Made by a program: the position numbers and the translations under genes. Under the pieces are notes generated by a model. That model was not told the DNA's origin and searched no databases. It saw nothing but the letters and a program-made list of their open reading frames with translations. From contig JANAVB010002199.1 in assembly GCA_029216955.1 (NCBI GenBank), positions 16,119,120 through 16,183,119 of the forward strand: a DNA stretch of 64,000 nucleotides, given 5' to 3'. This document shows positions 46,292-57,329 of the stretch, one piece after another. The first letter of the stretch is position 1; every line of letters starts with the position of its first letter. The stretch is from Iris pallida (Eukaryota; Streptophyta; Magnoliopsida; Asparagales; Iridaceae).

Positions 46292-48073
46292 ATGATAGCC
46301 TCCCGAAGACCCAATCCCAGCAGCATCTACTTCTCCACCACCATGCTCAAATTCTTCGAAAGCGCCACTCTTTTCCATAAAAACCCAATCTTTCCCAGCA
46401 ATCCCCCCAAACCCCCAACTTTCCCCGTCAAAAGCTTCGACTTTCGGCCGAGGAACCGCTTCTCGACGGCGGCGGACGCGAACCCCTTCGCGAAGGTCTC
46501 CCGGACCGGCCGCGTCGACGCGCAGAACGCGCTCTTCGACTACCTGCACTCCACCAGGAGCTTCCACTACACCGACGCCGAGCACGTCAGCAAGAACTCC
46601 CCGGCGTTCCTCCACACCCTCCTGTCGAAGGTCGACGGCGAGGAGGACGTCGGCCGCTCGGTCACCCGGTTCCTCCGCTACAACCCGATCAACGAGTTCG
46701 AGCCCTTCTTCGAGAGCCTCGGCCTGAAGCCGGTGGAGCTCCACCCGCTCCTCCCCCGCAACGTCTTCTTCCTCAGCGACGACGGCATGATGCTCGAGAA
46801 CTACCACGTTCTCTGCAACTACGGGGTCCCCCGGAGCAAGATCGGCAGGATGTTTAAAGAAACGAGGGAGATGTTCGGGTACGGAGAAGGTGTGTTGTCG
46901 TCGAGGCTTCGGGCTTACGAGGGGCTGGGGTTGAGTAGGCCGACGATAATAAAGTTGGTGACTTGTTGCCCGGCTCTTCTGGTCGGCGATCTCAACGAGG
47001 AGTTTCTGAAGGTTCTTGAGAAACTCAAGGATTTCGGGGTCGAGCTGGATTGGATCCGGGGGTGTTTGTCTGATAAGAGCATGTACAACTGGAACCGGAT
47101 ACTCGACATGCTGAATTTCTTGGACGGGATAGGGTGCGGCAAGAAGGAATTGGCGAGACTTATTAAGGTTCATCCGAGATTCGTTTTTGATGATTCCGGG
47201 AAAAAGATCTATCTTCTTGTTGCTATGTTACTGAAATTGGGTCTGAAAAGGGACGGCATATTGGGGTTCTTCGAACACTATCCTCGGATCCTAAATGGCA
47301 ATTTCATGAAGAATTTATGGAATGCTGTTCAGTTTTTATTGGATATAGGAATGGAAACAGAGGACATTGTTGGTACTGTTTCTAGCCATGCTGAAGTTTT
47401 AGGTGCTGCTAGTTGCATGCGACCTATGCTTGTATTGGAAAGATTAAATATTTCTGCTGAAGAGTTGTGTGAGATCATAAAGGAGGATCCTAATAGATTC
47501 AGTGATCTGGCTACCCGAAGAAAGTCGAGTGGCGGCGTACATTTACCCAAGATAGAGGGAACATTTGTACAAGAGAAGATCACCTTCTTGTTGAAGATAG
47601 GATTCGTTGAGAACTCTGAAGAGATTGCGAAAGCACTGAGTAGGTTCCGAGGCAGAGGGGACCAGCTGCAGGGGAGATTTGATTGCCTGGTGAACGCAGG
47701 TCTGGACTGCCACACTGTTGCAGGCATGATCAAAGTAGTTCCTCCGGTACTGAATCAATCCACAGATGTAATTGAAAAGAAGCTTGATTACCTTTTGAAC
47801 CATTTGGGTTATCCAGTGGAGTCGCTTGTGGCATTTCCAACATTTTTGTGTTACAGTTTGGAAAAAATAAGGCTAAGATTCTCAATGTATAAATGGCTTA
47901 AAGAGAATGGAGTAATGCTCCCTACGAGGAACAGGAAAATGTTAATGTCGACAGTGGCATTGAGTACGCTTCTTGCATGCTCTGATGCAAGATTTATTAA
48001 GTACGTTGTAAATCTCCATCCTGAAGGTCCCCGAGTATGGGAAAGATTGAAGAGCTCGTCATCTTCAACCTGA
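46292..48073 (+). CDS. mTERF-family organelle transcription termination factor
   Basis: 593 residues in a single exon, as in many plant mTERF genes. Members bind organelle DNA or RNA and affect transcription, splicing or translation in chloroplasts or mitochondria. Residues 1 to about 60 (MIASRRPNPSSIYFSTT...) are rich in Ser, Arg and Pro and lack acidic residues until later, a likely transit peptide. From about 100 on come repeated roughly 30-residue helical mTERF units with the LxxLGL / xxP pattern, for example LGLSRPTIIKLVTCCPALLV, LDGIGCGKKELARLIKVHP, LKLGLKRDGILGFFEHYP and LNHLGYPVESLVAFPTFLCY. I chose 46292 because it is the first ATG in frame; the open frame extends 57 nt further only through a GTG. 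The 5' third is GC-rich and the 3' part AT-rich. Which named MTERF it matches, and the target organelle, I cannot say. Confidence 0.95.
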   Translation: MIASRRPNPSSIYFSTTMLKFFESATLFHKNPIFPSNPPKPPTFPVKSFDFRPRNRFSTAADANPFAKVSRTGRVDAQNALFDYLHSTRSFHYTDAEHVSKNSPAFLHTLLSKVDGEEDVGRSVTRFLRYNPINEFEPFFESLGLKPVELHPLLPRNVFFLSDDGMMLENYHVLCNYGVPRSKIGRMFKETREMFGYGEGVLSSRLRAYEGLGLSRPTIIKLVTCCPALLVGDLNEEFLKVLEKLKDFGVELDWIRGCLSDKSMYNWNRILDMLNFLDGIGCGKKELARLIKVHPRFVFDDSGKKIYLLVAMLLKLGLKRDGILGFFEHYPRILNGNFMKNLWNAVQFLLDIGMETEDIVGTVSSHAEVLGAASCMRPMLVLERLNISAEELCEIIKEDPNRFSDLATRRKSSGGVHLPKIEGTFVQEKITFLLKIGFVENSEEIAKALSRFRGRGDQLQGRFDCLVNAGLDCHTVAGMIKVVPPVLNQSTDVIEKKLDYLLNHLGYPVESLVAFPTFLCYSLEKIRLRFSMYKWLKENGVMLPTRNRKMLMSTVALSTLLACSDARFIKYVVNLHPEGPRVWERLKSSSSST

Positions 48074-49001
48074 TATGTGTTCTCTCTCTTCCTCCTAAAT
48101 GCCTTGTGGTGGAAGAAGCTTTTTCTTTCCATTATGATAATTATTGGCATTATAATTTCATTCTATATAATAGTATGGAAGGAGAAATTTTGCAGCAGTA
48201 TTTCTCATTTGATTACATTTGTGAACAAAGTAAAAGTTGGGCTCTAGTTTACGTGGCACATCGTTGAATCTTAAAGGCAGTAGTTGCTGGGTATCTTAGG
48301 TCTGTTGTGGGAAACTCTTATACATGAAATTTTTCACGCAGTTCCTGAGCTATCAAGTGTCAGCCTTCCGTCGGTATTGATCTCTACATCGTTTTGGTTT
48401 CATTATTTTACCCTTGTAAACTTTTTAACTGGAACAGTTAGACTAAGCTTGGAGGAAGTATTAAGATAAGGGGACAGGTGATCAAGCATAGCCTCATGAA
48501 GAGGAAAGCCTCAGAATATGGAAAAGGTTGGGCAAAGTTGACGGTTAGGTTTGAAGCTTTTATGCTACCAATTTATCTCTTCTCTATTGTTATGTGTTCT
48601 TCTTAGGTTAACCTTTTTTATATTCCGTTCTATCGTCCTGTGTTGCAGGTATCTCTCCAGATACTTTTGCTCCCAGACTCAACCAGTCCACAGCCTCTCA
48701 ATCTCCTGGATGTGTGCCCAGTCTAATCACAGTTCAGTTCTAATGATAACTACCATTACTTGTTGCAGGTGAGCATCTTTTCAGAGGGCTCCTATATCTC
48801 TATTTCATTTGTTAACACACCTGTTCTTGTTTTATTTGCAGAAAACTCACTTATACTTAGATTGTTTGTTCAAAGTTCAAACTCAATATCAATAGTAATT
48901 AGATCTCAAGAACTTTAATTGATATTTTATTATTAATTGTTATTAACTATTATTATTTAAAAAATTCAAAATGATTCTTAAATCATACACGACAAATACA
49001 T
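48074..49001. other. 3' flank of the mTERF gene
   Basis: No second gene is supported. A stretch at 48651-48723, preceded by TGTTGCAG, is open (ISPDTFAPRLNQSTASQSPG) and could be part of an alternative 3' exon, but nothing confirms it. No clear AATAAA site. Confidence 0.4.
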
Positions 49002-50225
49002 GGGTAAATTACAGGAAACCCCACAAATGTACGCCATATTTACGTGTTTTTCCCCTTAACCTTAGATTTTTTGCAGACTTACGTCCAATTTTGACAAAAA
49101 CCGTTAGTTCAAGTGTACCAAAAGACCATTATGCCCCTGTATTGAAATTAAATAACAATAATTTTAAAACTACTTTTCACATTGATTTTTAAAAAAAGTG
49201 AAATATGACCGGAAGCGCATTCCCAAGGGTGCAGACTGTGGTATGTCGGAGAACGCGTGTGGGGGTCGGGTACTAGAGGAAGGGTGAGAGGTAGTCGGGA
49301 TGGTGGTGCCATGGTGGTTGCTCATGGAAGAGCTGGGATGGCGGCCATGGTAGGAGGGGGCAAAGCACATGAGGATGAGAAAAGGGGAGAGGATTGCTGC
49401 GAAGGTGGTGGTGGAGGGAGCTCATCCATGGCAGGTGGGGGGACCCGACTATTGCATGTTGGTGGCCCTCCCCTCTCCCTCCGTGTCTGGCCCCACCTCC
49501 TTGCCATTGCCCGACCTCCGCCACCGCCACTTTACCCTTACTGATCACATCCAGGCACTATGGAGGATAATTAGGATTTTAGGGTTTTTTTAGTTGTTAA
49601 AATATTTTATATTTCCCATTTTTAATACTTTTAAGTAACTTTTATTAAAAACACTCGAAACAGGGGCATAATAGTATTTTGTCACCCATAAACTAGCATT
49701 TTTTGTCAAAATTGGAAGGCAGGGGTAAGTCTGAAAAAAATTAACGATAGAGCATCTCCAACCCTATTGTGAGTTTGGAAAAAATGGTTGCCACATAGGA
49801 ATGACAAGCAATTTTTTCAAAAGTACTTCTCCAATGCAAATGTGAAATAAATTGTGAAGTTGACATGGCAACATGGCAAGGAGAATGTGAAGTTGGTTGT
49901 CTAGATCTAGACAATGCACTTCACAATGACTTTATGTCCACATCATCAATTATGAATAAAAATATATATATAAAAAAGAAGAAGTGAAAAAGTTGTCTTG
50001 GAAGTTGAAAAAAAATAATTTTATTGTCTTCTCAAACTTTTGCATTGGAGAACATATTTTTATCTCATTGTCTTGTATGAATGTCATCTTGCCACATAGG
50101 AAAGACATTGTCTTATGTCTCATGCCACATAGGATTCACAACACAAAACAAGACAATAGGGTTGGAGATGCTCTTGGGGGGGGGGGGGGGGGGTTACATT
50201 AGGGGAGTTTCCTGTAATTTACCCC
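49002..50225. mobile_element. Inverted-repeat DNA element, itself interrupted by a MITE
   Basis: The left end is GGGTAAATTACAGGAAACCCC and the right end is its inverted counterpart, GGGGAGTTTCCTGTAATTTACCCC. Second-tier pairing joins GTCCAATTTTGACAAAAACC (49083) with TTTGTCAAAATTGG (49704). The core at 49200-49550 is unusually rich in G and C (GGTGG, GGGGAG) and may be captured host DNA; no protein is recognised. A 4-bp ACAT flanks both ends. The element is split by the MITE at 49750-50173. Confidence 0.75.
49750..50173. mobile_element. MITE nested inside the 49002-50225 element
   Basis: The ends are GAGCATCTCCAACCCTATTGT and its perfect inverted copy ACAATAGGGTTGGAGATGCTC. Internal pairing includes GCCACATAGGA(A) at 49791 and 50090. 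GAGCATCTCCAACC is a widely seen end of plant PIF/Harbinger-type MITEs. The target duplication is not clear because an 18-G run follows (50176-50193). Confidence 0.85.
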
Positions 50226-53040
50226 ACATTCGTTATGTGGTATTTACTATTTTGGTCCATTCATTATTATTATCACTGTTGGTTTCATTTTGATCCTGAT
50301 TGTTTCTTTTATTTTCTCCACCGTTTGAAATTTAATCTGAAGTTTTTTTTTAATCTTTCTACAATTAAAATTAGTAGTTTGTTCTTTATATCAAAATGTT
50401 GCTTGTCAAATTTTGTTCGTTATTATACAATTATACACCCAGCGTCAACTATGATAATTAGTTGACTGAATATCCTCCCATTCCCATCCATATCTTTGTA
50501 GTCTTCCCAAACGAATTCCTTTTTTTATTTGGTCCTTAACTTCAGGACTCTCTTTGAACCACTCATCTACTTTGCTCCCGCTTTCCACTAATTATGATGA
50601 TATTCCTTCCTTTCAGTTTCATTCTCTCTTCTTTTTTTTCTTTCACGTCTCTTGCATCAGAGTCCTTACTGATCCATCCATATTGCCAAGCATCATCTTA
50701 ATAATGAAAAACTGTCTTTGTAGTTGCAACTTCAGTTTCTATGTTGTCCTTTAATTTTTGGTGATTCAAAAGGAACAATGATCATTTATCATTTAATGTT
50801 GCAATGAGTAGGAAGATCTTGATCATGGAAGTTTATAGATAACATATGCTTCTTCCAACTTTTTTATAGAACATTATAACAGATTTAGTTTTTTAGTCAC
50901 TGAACCAAAGGACACCTGATTTGTTAGTAGCAGCCTTTGCTTATATAGGTTGTGGACATAGATTATGTTTTATTCGTTTATTATTTATTATTTTTATTTT
51001 ATTTTTGAGAAAAGCACATATATTGTGTTAGATTGGGTAATTGGGGAGTTTGGTGATCTTCTTGGATGCTTGTGTGTGTCACTTGGTTTGTTAGTTTGCC
51101 CCTCTTCTCTTCAAGCGCAGAAAAAGGCCCTGGTACATCCACATGTTGATAACAGAGCCAAGACCTATCCATTTGTTACGCATGCATGGCTGTCGTCCAT
51201 TTTAGAAGTAAGTTTCAGTAATAGAGATTTCTTATTCCTGAGGAATCATTTCAAATGACCTACAATTATTGTAAGTGGCAATATTTTTGGCATTGCATCT
51301 TTGTTAAGTCTTCCAAGTGCTCTACAGTCTACGTCGAATGAATACCTTCAACACGGCTGGGTTTGGTCCATCTATGAAGCTGATTATTTGCCTGATGCTT
51401 GTGAAAACTACATGAATTTTAACATGATATCTGCAAATGATCCTATGCATTAGATATGGCATTGTCAAGTGGATGAATTTCACATCAGAACTGAAATGAA
51501 AACTGGCTATTTCAGTATTTTGTGAGGGTTAATTGGTATTGTTAGGCCTGTCAACATCTAGTCTAATACTGCTATAGTTCTAAGAATTTATGCTTATACC
51601 AGCTTCATTTTTGTTTCTTTGTTGAGGATCTAAGGGTTATGGTGGCACGAACCAATTGGCTATACATTACTTCGCAAAAGATTTAGCTGGAGTTAAGCAC
51701 AAGGAGAATGTTGGTAACAGATGCTATCTGGCAAATGTCCTGATATGGTTGCAAGATTTACTGGTGTGCGGATTAAGTGCATTGCTTAGCAAATTATGCA
51801 GGTCTTACAGATGGTAATTTTTACTGTAACTTGCTACACTTCCATCGGTGCAGCCAGAAGATGGATCTCAAGTGAGTATATAACGGCTCTGTTGTTTATG
51901 CTGTTGTCATTTTTGTGAGCATGTAAACATTTGATCTATTGCTGCCATGTACTGGGAAACTAAAATTTTCGGTTTTTTGGTTGTCCGTTAATGAAAAATA
52001 CCCTGCAACATTTGTTGGTCTGTTGTATTGACGTAATGGAAGTTGATTTTCGGTTGTTTGTCCGTTAGTGAAAATACCATGAAACATTTGTTGGTCTGTG
52101 GTATTTAGAAAAATCCTATGTTTGGAATCATCTTTTCTTGTCAAACCACCACTTTTGGTATTTCCTTTTCTTGCTGTCCTCAAAAGAGTCAAAACCTAGT
52201 TTTATTACCAGACATTCCTCATGGCACAAAGATATGAGAAGCTACTTTCTTTGTCAAAAGCTACAAAAGCCCATCTTTCTTTTCTTTTCGTTTCATTTCA
52301 AGTATCAAAAGTTTATGAGTACTTTATTGATATCTTGTTCTATATCACTATGAAGGACTTGGAAAGGGAAGAAACTTTCATAGATACTCAATAGCTGTCT
52401 AGTCCATGTGTTCCCATGGGTATCTTTAGCTATTCTATGAGCTCATGACGAATAAATTTGTACCTGGATCTAACTGATATTCTTAAAGTAGAAGTGGTAT
52501 TTGCAGGCATTCTAAATTCTAATCACTTTAATAAAAGTTATCATAGTGTGGAAACAAGTCCTGGACCATAGTTATGCAACTCTCGAGTATGCATTTCATT
52601 TGCTCATATACTTGTCCCGAACCCTGAAACCGTTGATAATTTTTATGATTTCTCGGTCTTTCAGTGTGGTTTGGCCAAGAACATAATGTCTCCCCCTTGA
52701 TGACATTTTCTTTTTGTTGTTGGATATTTTAACATAAATTTCCCCAAATTATCCATATAATATGAAATTTCATTGGCAAAGTTGTATAATTCCAAATCGC
52801 TTATTAAACCCTACTTTATATTATTATATGATGCGGCAATCATCAAGATTTTTTTTTAAATAGATAAATAATGCACCGAAATCGATGATCGAGTACAAAG
52901 TTCCCCCCAATCATCTAGAACATCATCCGAAATCTGGCTTCCATTAGCAACTGCTTCATTCGGTAACCTCGACCTCTCTCCATTTGAAGCTTTTGACAAT
53001 TTTTCGGTTTGTGAATAATGAATATATATAAGAGAAATTT
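50226..53040. other. Intergenic DNA with exon-like open pieces
   Basis: Mostly AT-rich. Three stretches look coding but are not identified: 51120-51209 (listed separately); 51285-51451, which translates to a piece containing EYLQHGWVWSIYEADYLP and ends in a stop; and about 51627-51780, with GSKGYGGTNQLAIHYFAKDL. They could be remains of one decayed gene. No upstream ARK exons could be found here. A roughly 65-bp phrase around ACATTTGTTGGTCTGT(G/T)GTATT is duplicated at 52009 and 52084. Confidence 0.4.
51120..51209 (+). pseudogene. Unidentified exon-like segment
   Basis: A 30-codon open stretch lies between an acceptor-like CTTCAAGCGCAG and a good donor GAA|GTAAGT. It reads KKALVHPHVDNRAKTYPF followed by VTHAWLSSILE. 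Composition looks protein-like, but I do not recognise the family. With no intact neighbouring exons it is more likely a gene fragment than a functional exon. Confidence 0.3.
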
Positions 53041-53045
53041 TGAGT

Positions 53046-53425
53046 TGACCCACACTTGTTTTAACATAATTCATTGTGCACCCTATCGAATTACCATAAT
53101 GCATGAAATTCTCAACTTTTAACAGAAATCGCCAATGACTAACAGTCAACTTGACCCCCCCCCCCCCCCCCCCCCCCCCCCCCACCCACCCAATTTAAGT
53201 AGGGTGCACCTTTAATTGTGACTAAAGTACCCTCAAATAAGTTGGGTGCATCTTGAATTATGGTAAAATAAGTGGGGTACAACTCTTTTTTTTATTTATT
53301 TATGTAGGTCAAAGGAGTTGACTGTTAGTCATTGGCGGTTTCCGTTAAAAATGGGGGGTTTCATGCATTATGATAATTCAGTGGGGTGCACCTTGAATTG
53401 TGGTAAAATAAGTGGGGGGTAATCC
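53046..53425. mobile_element. Fold-back element with a 29-C tract
   Basis: Two arms of about 110 bp pair in inverted orientation. The left contains ATAATGCATGAAA...CGCCAATGACTAACAGTCAAC; the right contains GTTGACTGTTAGTCATTGGCG...TTTCATGCATTATGA. The spacer holds 29 Cs (53155-53183) and a repeated phrase TTGGGTGCATCTTGAATTATGG / GTGGGGTGCACCTTGAATTGTGG. A (TA)n tract follows directly. Superfamily is not assigned. Confidence 0.8.
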
Positions 53426-53426
53426 A

Positions 53427-53431
<5 letters not shown>

Positions 53432-53494
<63 letters not shown>
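53432..53494. repeat. (TA)n microsatellite
   Basis: About 30 TA units, directly after the fold-back element. Confidence 0.95.
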
Positions 53495-53497
<3 letters not shown>

Positions 53498-54437
53498 GAT
53501 GATTTCAAAAAAATATATATATATAATGCACGATGTAGAGAATTATGATGCCTAAAGCAGTAGTATATGACATGTCATGGTATCTGTGCATCTGGAAGAG
53601 TGTTTTAAAAAGGAAAAAAAACACAGGACTTGTCTTGTTCATGGTGTTGTGTGACTCATAAACCAGTAGAAGTTTAACTTTTCAGATGTCCTTACAACCG
53701 TCATTCATTATCTTTAAGTTATTTCAACAGAATTCTCATGTTAAGCGATTGTAGTTATTGTACAGAAAGACTGCATCTAATGCTGAAAGAGGATGGTGGC
53801 ACCAAATCACTTTTAGCAATGGTCAAACATGGAAACAGTGATGTCATTGCTCAGGTTGCAAGAGGAATATCAAATTTCGCAAAATGTGAATATCGAGGCG
53901 TTCATCAAGGTTCGTTGCTTACCTATCACTTTACTGTCTAGAATGAGCTTATGAGTTGTATGTTAATAATTTAAACCAGTGTCATAATGTTCTGCTACAA
54001 AATCACGTGTTCTTGTAATCTTCTGGCTTTATAAGCATTGAATGATCAAGCACCTCAGGTGATAAAACAATGGACAAAAGCAGACGCTATTAATCTAAGC
54101 TTTCTAGTGGTCTGTGGTCACAATTGAACTGTTGGGGTGACCTAGTTGTGTCCTGGAGTCTAAATTGGCTATTGAGAGTTTCACCTGCAATACTACACAT
54201 GGAGGCATCTATAGAAAAGTTGGATATGTAATGAACATTAATAACTTGAGTATTGACCAGTACAATAGGCCACATGTAATGTACCTTCAGAATGATGATA
54301 TCTAACAAGTAATGTCATCACTTAAGGACATGATAATATAATGCCCTTGTGGTATTTAGCAGTCGATTTATATGTTGATTAACACAGCAATTCCTAGGAA
54401 CTAGCATGGTTGATTATCACGTTTCTTTTGTCTAAAG

Positions 54438-54928
54438 CAAGGTTCACACTATCGGTATCGGAATCGGTATCGGACTATTCCTATGAGTATTGGTATCGGC
54501 GATATAGATAGTATCGGCAGTTTCGGATTGGATTATTGGATTTTTTGGTATCGGAAAACAAATAATTATTAATAAATTATTTACATTTAAAAACATATAT
54601 TTTATGCATTTAGGCATAATTTTAAGTATTTTCAGTGTTATTTCTAGGTAGCTTTGAAATTAAATGAAATATTAGTCACCCTTACCAATTGGTTTACATA
54701 CAATAGATTGATTTTCTTCTTTTACATGCTTTTACAACCTTATTATGCTTTAAAACCCTTGCTGATTTGTCTTTTTTGTTTAATTTTCTTTGTCGAATTG
54801 ACCGAAAAAGAGACCCTCAATGTTGGTATCGGTCAGTATCGGGTATCGGTCGGTATCGGATCGGGACATGCCAAACCGTATTGGTATCGGCCGTATCGGA
54901 TCGCTAGCGGCCGATGCTTTAAACAATG
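54438..54928. mobile_element. hAT-like MITE rich in GGTATCGG, in the ARK fragment intron
   Basis: Perfect 8-bp duplication GTCTAAAG at 54430-54437 and 54929-54936. The ends are CAAGGTTCACACTATCGG and, read inward, CATTGTTTAAAGCATCGG, followed in both arms by repeated GGTATCGG. The middle is AT-rich. A second, interrupted copy is at 62612-63495. Confidence 0.88.
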
Positions 54929-56265
54929 GTCTAAAGTAGGAACCAACACTGTGTTAATGGTTGATAATTATGATTGAGGGTCGAATTGCTAATGTTACCC
55001 TACAGTAGAAATGGCTAGACGCAACTAAGTTAAATGGAAGTACAACAATCCACAAATAATAGCAACAAATCAGCAGGGTAATAATACTTTTTATATTTGG
55101 CAGTTTACGTATTATAAGCATAGTTTGCAGTATGCCTCCTTCAGCAGAAGAAAAACACAAACATTGGTGCATGAAATATTCTTCCACAATCTGTAGCTCA
55201 CACTTGTCCAATTGTTTGCGTAAATTTATTTTTCAATTTTCACTCACGATTCTAAAATGTCATTTCCAGGGGATGTCGTGGTTATATCATCATGGAACCC
55301 CATCTAACGTAATCCTTCAGTTGTGTCATATGACAACCCATTGGAAGTAACTAATGTTTTCTACATAAAGCTTCAAAATTTTGGATGTTATAAATTTATG
55401 AAAAACTGAATCGTCATGTTAGCATGAACTTGTTCCTTTAACATGATACAGAATGACTTGGTTGTGTTGCGGCTATTCATTCTTGGTTTGCATGTCATCC
55501 ACCAAATATTTCTCCACAACACACGCAGTGTTTTGACATGGATGTCAGGTTTTAGCTCTGATTACCATAGATTTGAATGGAGGAGCCTTGTCTAACACCA
55601 TGAAACTTTGATCTTTGTGGGCGGGCATGCATCTTACACGCCTCTAATTTTAATATCTGACCATCTTGACCAAGACATTGGATACTTTTAGGTTTATATA
55701 ACCTTTTCATTTGAACAAGTGAGAATATGAATTGCGTAACAATGGGCTACTAAAGTTATTGTCATTTGTGCTTTATCATATTCTGCTCTTAATTTAAATA
55801 AACCCATCAATGTTTGGGTGATTATTTGCTTATATTAAGAGGAAATAATAGTTGATAGCATGTCTTGTGTATGCTACACGTCTCTTACACGACAGCTATT
55901 GCAAAACTGCAACAAGATTTTACTATTGTTCTACAATGGCACCCACAATTATACTTTGATCATAATGTAGTATTTGTTTACATCCTACCATATCATATGT
56001 TGTATTCATATTGCAGTAGTCTTCACATTCTATCATATATGTTGTATGTGATATCTATTAATCTTGTTTTGTTTCCTGAACTGAAGGGGATAAAATAGGG
56101 AAGTCGCTTCTTATAGAGGATGGTGTACTTGATTTGATAATTGCGAACCCTTCAGCATATTCAAGTTCAACGAGACGGCACATTGAGCTTGCTCTCTGTC
56201 ATTTGGCTCAAAATGGTACGTATTCTATGATGGCTCCTCTGCCGCATAATTATCAAAAACTTTAA

Positions 56266-56801
56266 GGCTGCGTTGGTTCAAGTTATGGAGAATTGGGAAT
56301 GGGTTTTGAATTCCTTACCCATGTTTGGTAGGGAATTAGAAGCGAATATGAGGGGCTTCATATTCCTATTAATGTGGGAAAACTATTTCCAAGTCCTCCC
56401 TTGGGAACAGTTTTGCATTTCTGGGAATATTGTTCGAGTATTTTGTTTGGACGCTAATACCCTCCCTTTACTTTCAAAGCTACAACTTCTGTCCCAATCA
56501 TGTGAATATTAATAGTAGGATCATGAAATTAACGAAGGGGTATTTATGAAAATTTAAACAAATAGTAGGATCATGAAATTAGTGAAGGGGTATTTATGAA
56601 AATTTAAACAAATCAAGATTCCTATCCATGTGTGAACCAAACATGGGAATGTAATAATTGAATTTTTTGGACTACATATTCCCAACATAACCAAACATGG
56701 GTACGAGTATGTTGAATTCTTTCCCATTGTAAAGGAATAGGAAATAGATTCGAAGGAATACAAAGATGGATTCCAAGGAATACACCATCCAACCGAGCCC
56801 C
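56266..56801. mobile_element. MITE-like inverted-repeat element in the ARK fragment intron
   Basis: The left end is GGCTGCGTTGGTTCAAG; the right end read inward is GGGGCTCGGTTGGATGG. Inner arms pair GGAATGGGTTTTGAATTCC-type words with their inverse. A 53-bp unit, AAATAGTAGGATCATGAAATT..., is tandemly duplicated at about 56510-56610. The target duplication is uncertain. Confidence 0.65.
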
Positions 56802-57329
56802 AAGTGATGTGTAATTTCCCTAGTCTATGCTACATTAAAAGAGTAAAGTAGATCTCGTAGCTATTTTGGAACAAACTTTTAAAGTCGTCCTTTTTCTTTT
56901 CTTTGGTACTAAATTTTATGTTTGACCAAATCTAGTAGAATCTTTGAAAAAACAAAATCCCAGACCTAATTCATGTTATAGATATCTGTCTTTTCATGTA
57001 CTACCTCACTAACTTGTTGTGTCATCCTTCTTAACCAACCTGTATTTAAGCTTACTCTTGGTTCGGTACATAAAATAGTGAATGCTCATTTGATCCCTTG
57101 CATATCCAAGTAGTTTGCTAAGATGAATATGCACATGCTTGTATTGATTCATGATGTGTGCGTAGGGATTTGAATTAACTGTTCGTTTGCTCACTTACTA
57201 TGTGCAGAATATAATGCTATTGATATTATATCAAGAGGAGGGATGAAGGAATTTGTGCGCATATTGCAGGAGTCCTCAAAATAAGAAATGTGCAACCTTG
57301 CGAAGAAAGCCTTGAATTCTAACCCCCAG

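Larger units (their letters stand above)
53766..57284 (+). pseudogene. 3' fragment of an armadillo-repeat kinesin (ARK-type) gene
   Basis: Three exons can be joined: 53766-53909, 56086-56215 and 57208-57284, with intact GT/AG borders and frame. The product reads RLHLMLKEDGGTKSLLAMV, VIAQVARGISNFAKCEYRG, then KSLLIEDGVLDLII, TRRHIELALCHLAQN and GGMKEFVRILQESSK. In plant ARK proteins this is the armadillo-repeat C-terminus, downstream of the kinesin motor and coiled coil. A TAA at 57282-57284 stops the frame where relatives have Glu. The conserved tail EMCNLAKKALNSNP is still readable beyond it (57285-57329). No motor, coiled-coil or earlier armadillo exons were found between this piece and the mTERF gene. 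Introns are retained, so it is not a processed copy. It is either a truncated duplicate or a decayed gene. Two MITEs sit in its introns. Confidence 0.8.

Noticed and set aside
46178..47173. 331-codon minus-strand frame over the mTERF gene
   Set aside because: Antisense shadow of the GC-rich 5' half of the mTERF coding sequence; Val/Glu-rich with no family match.
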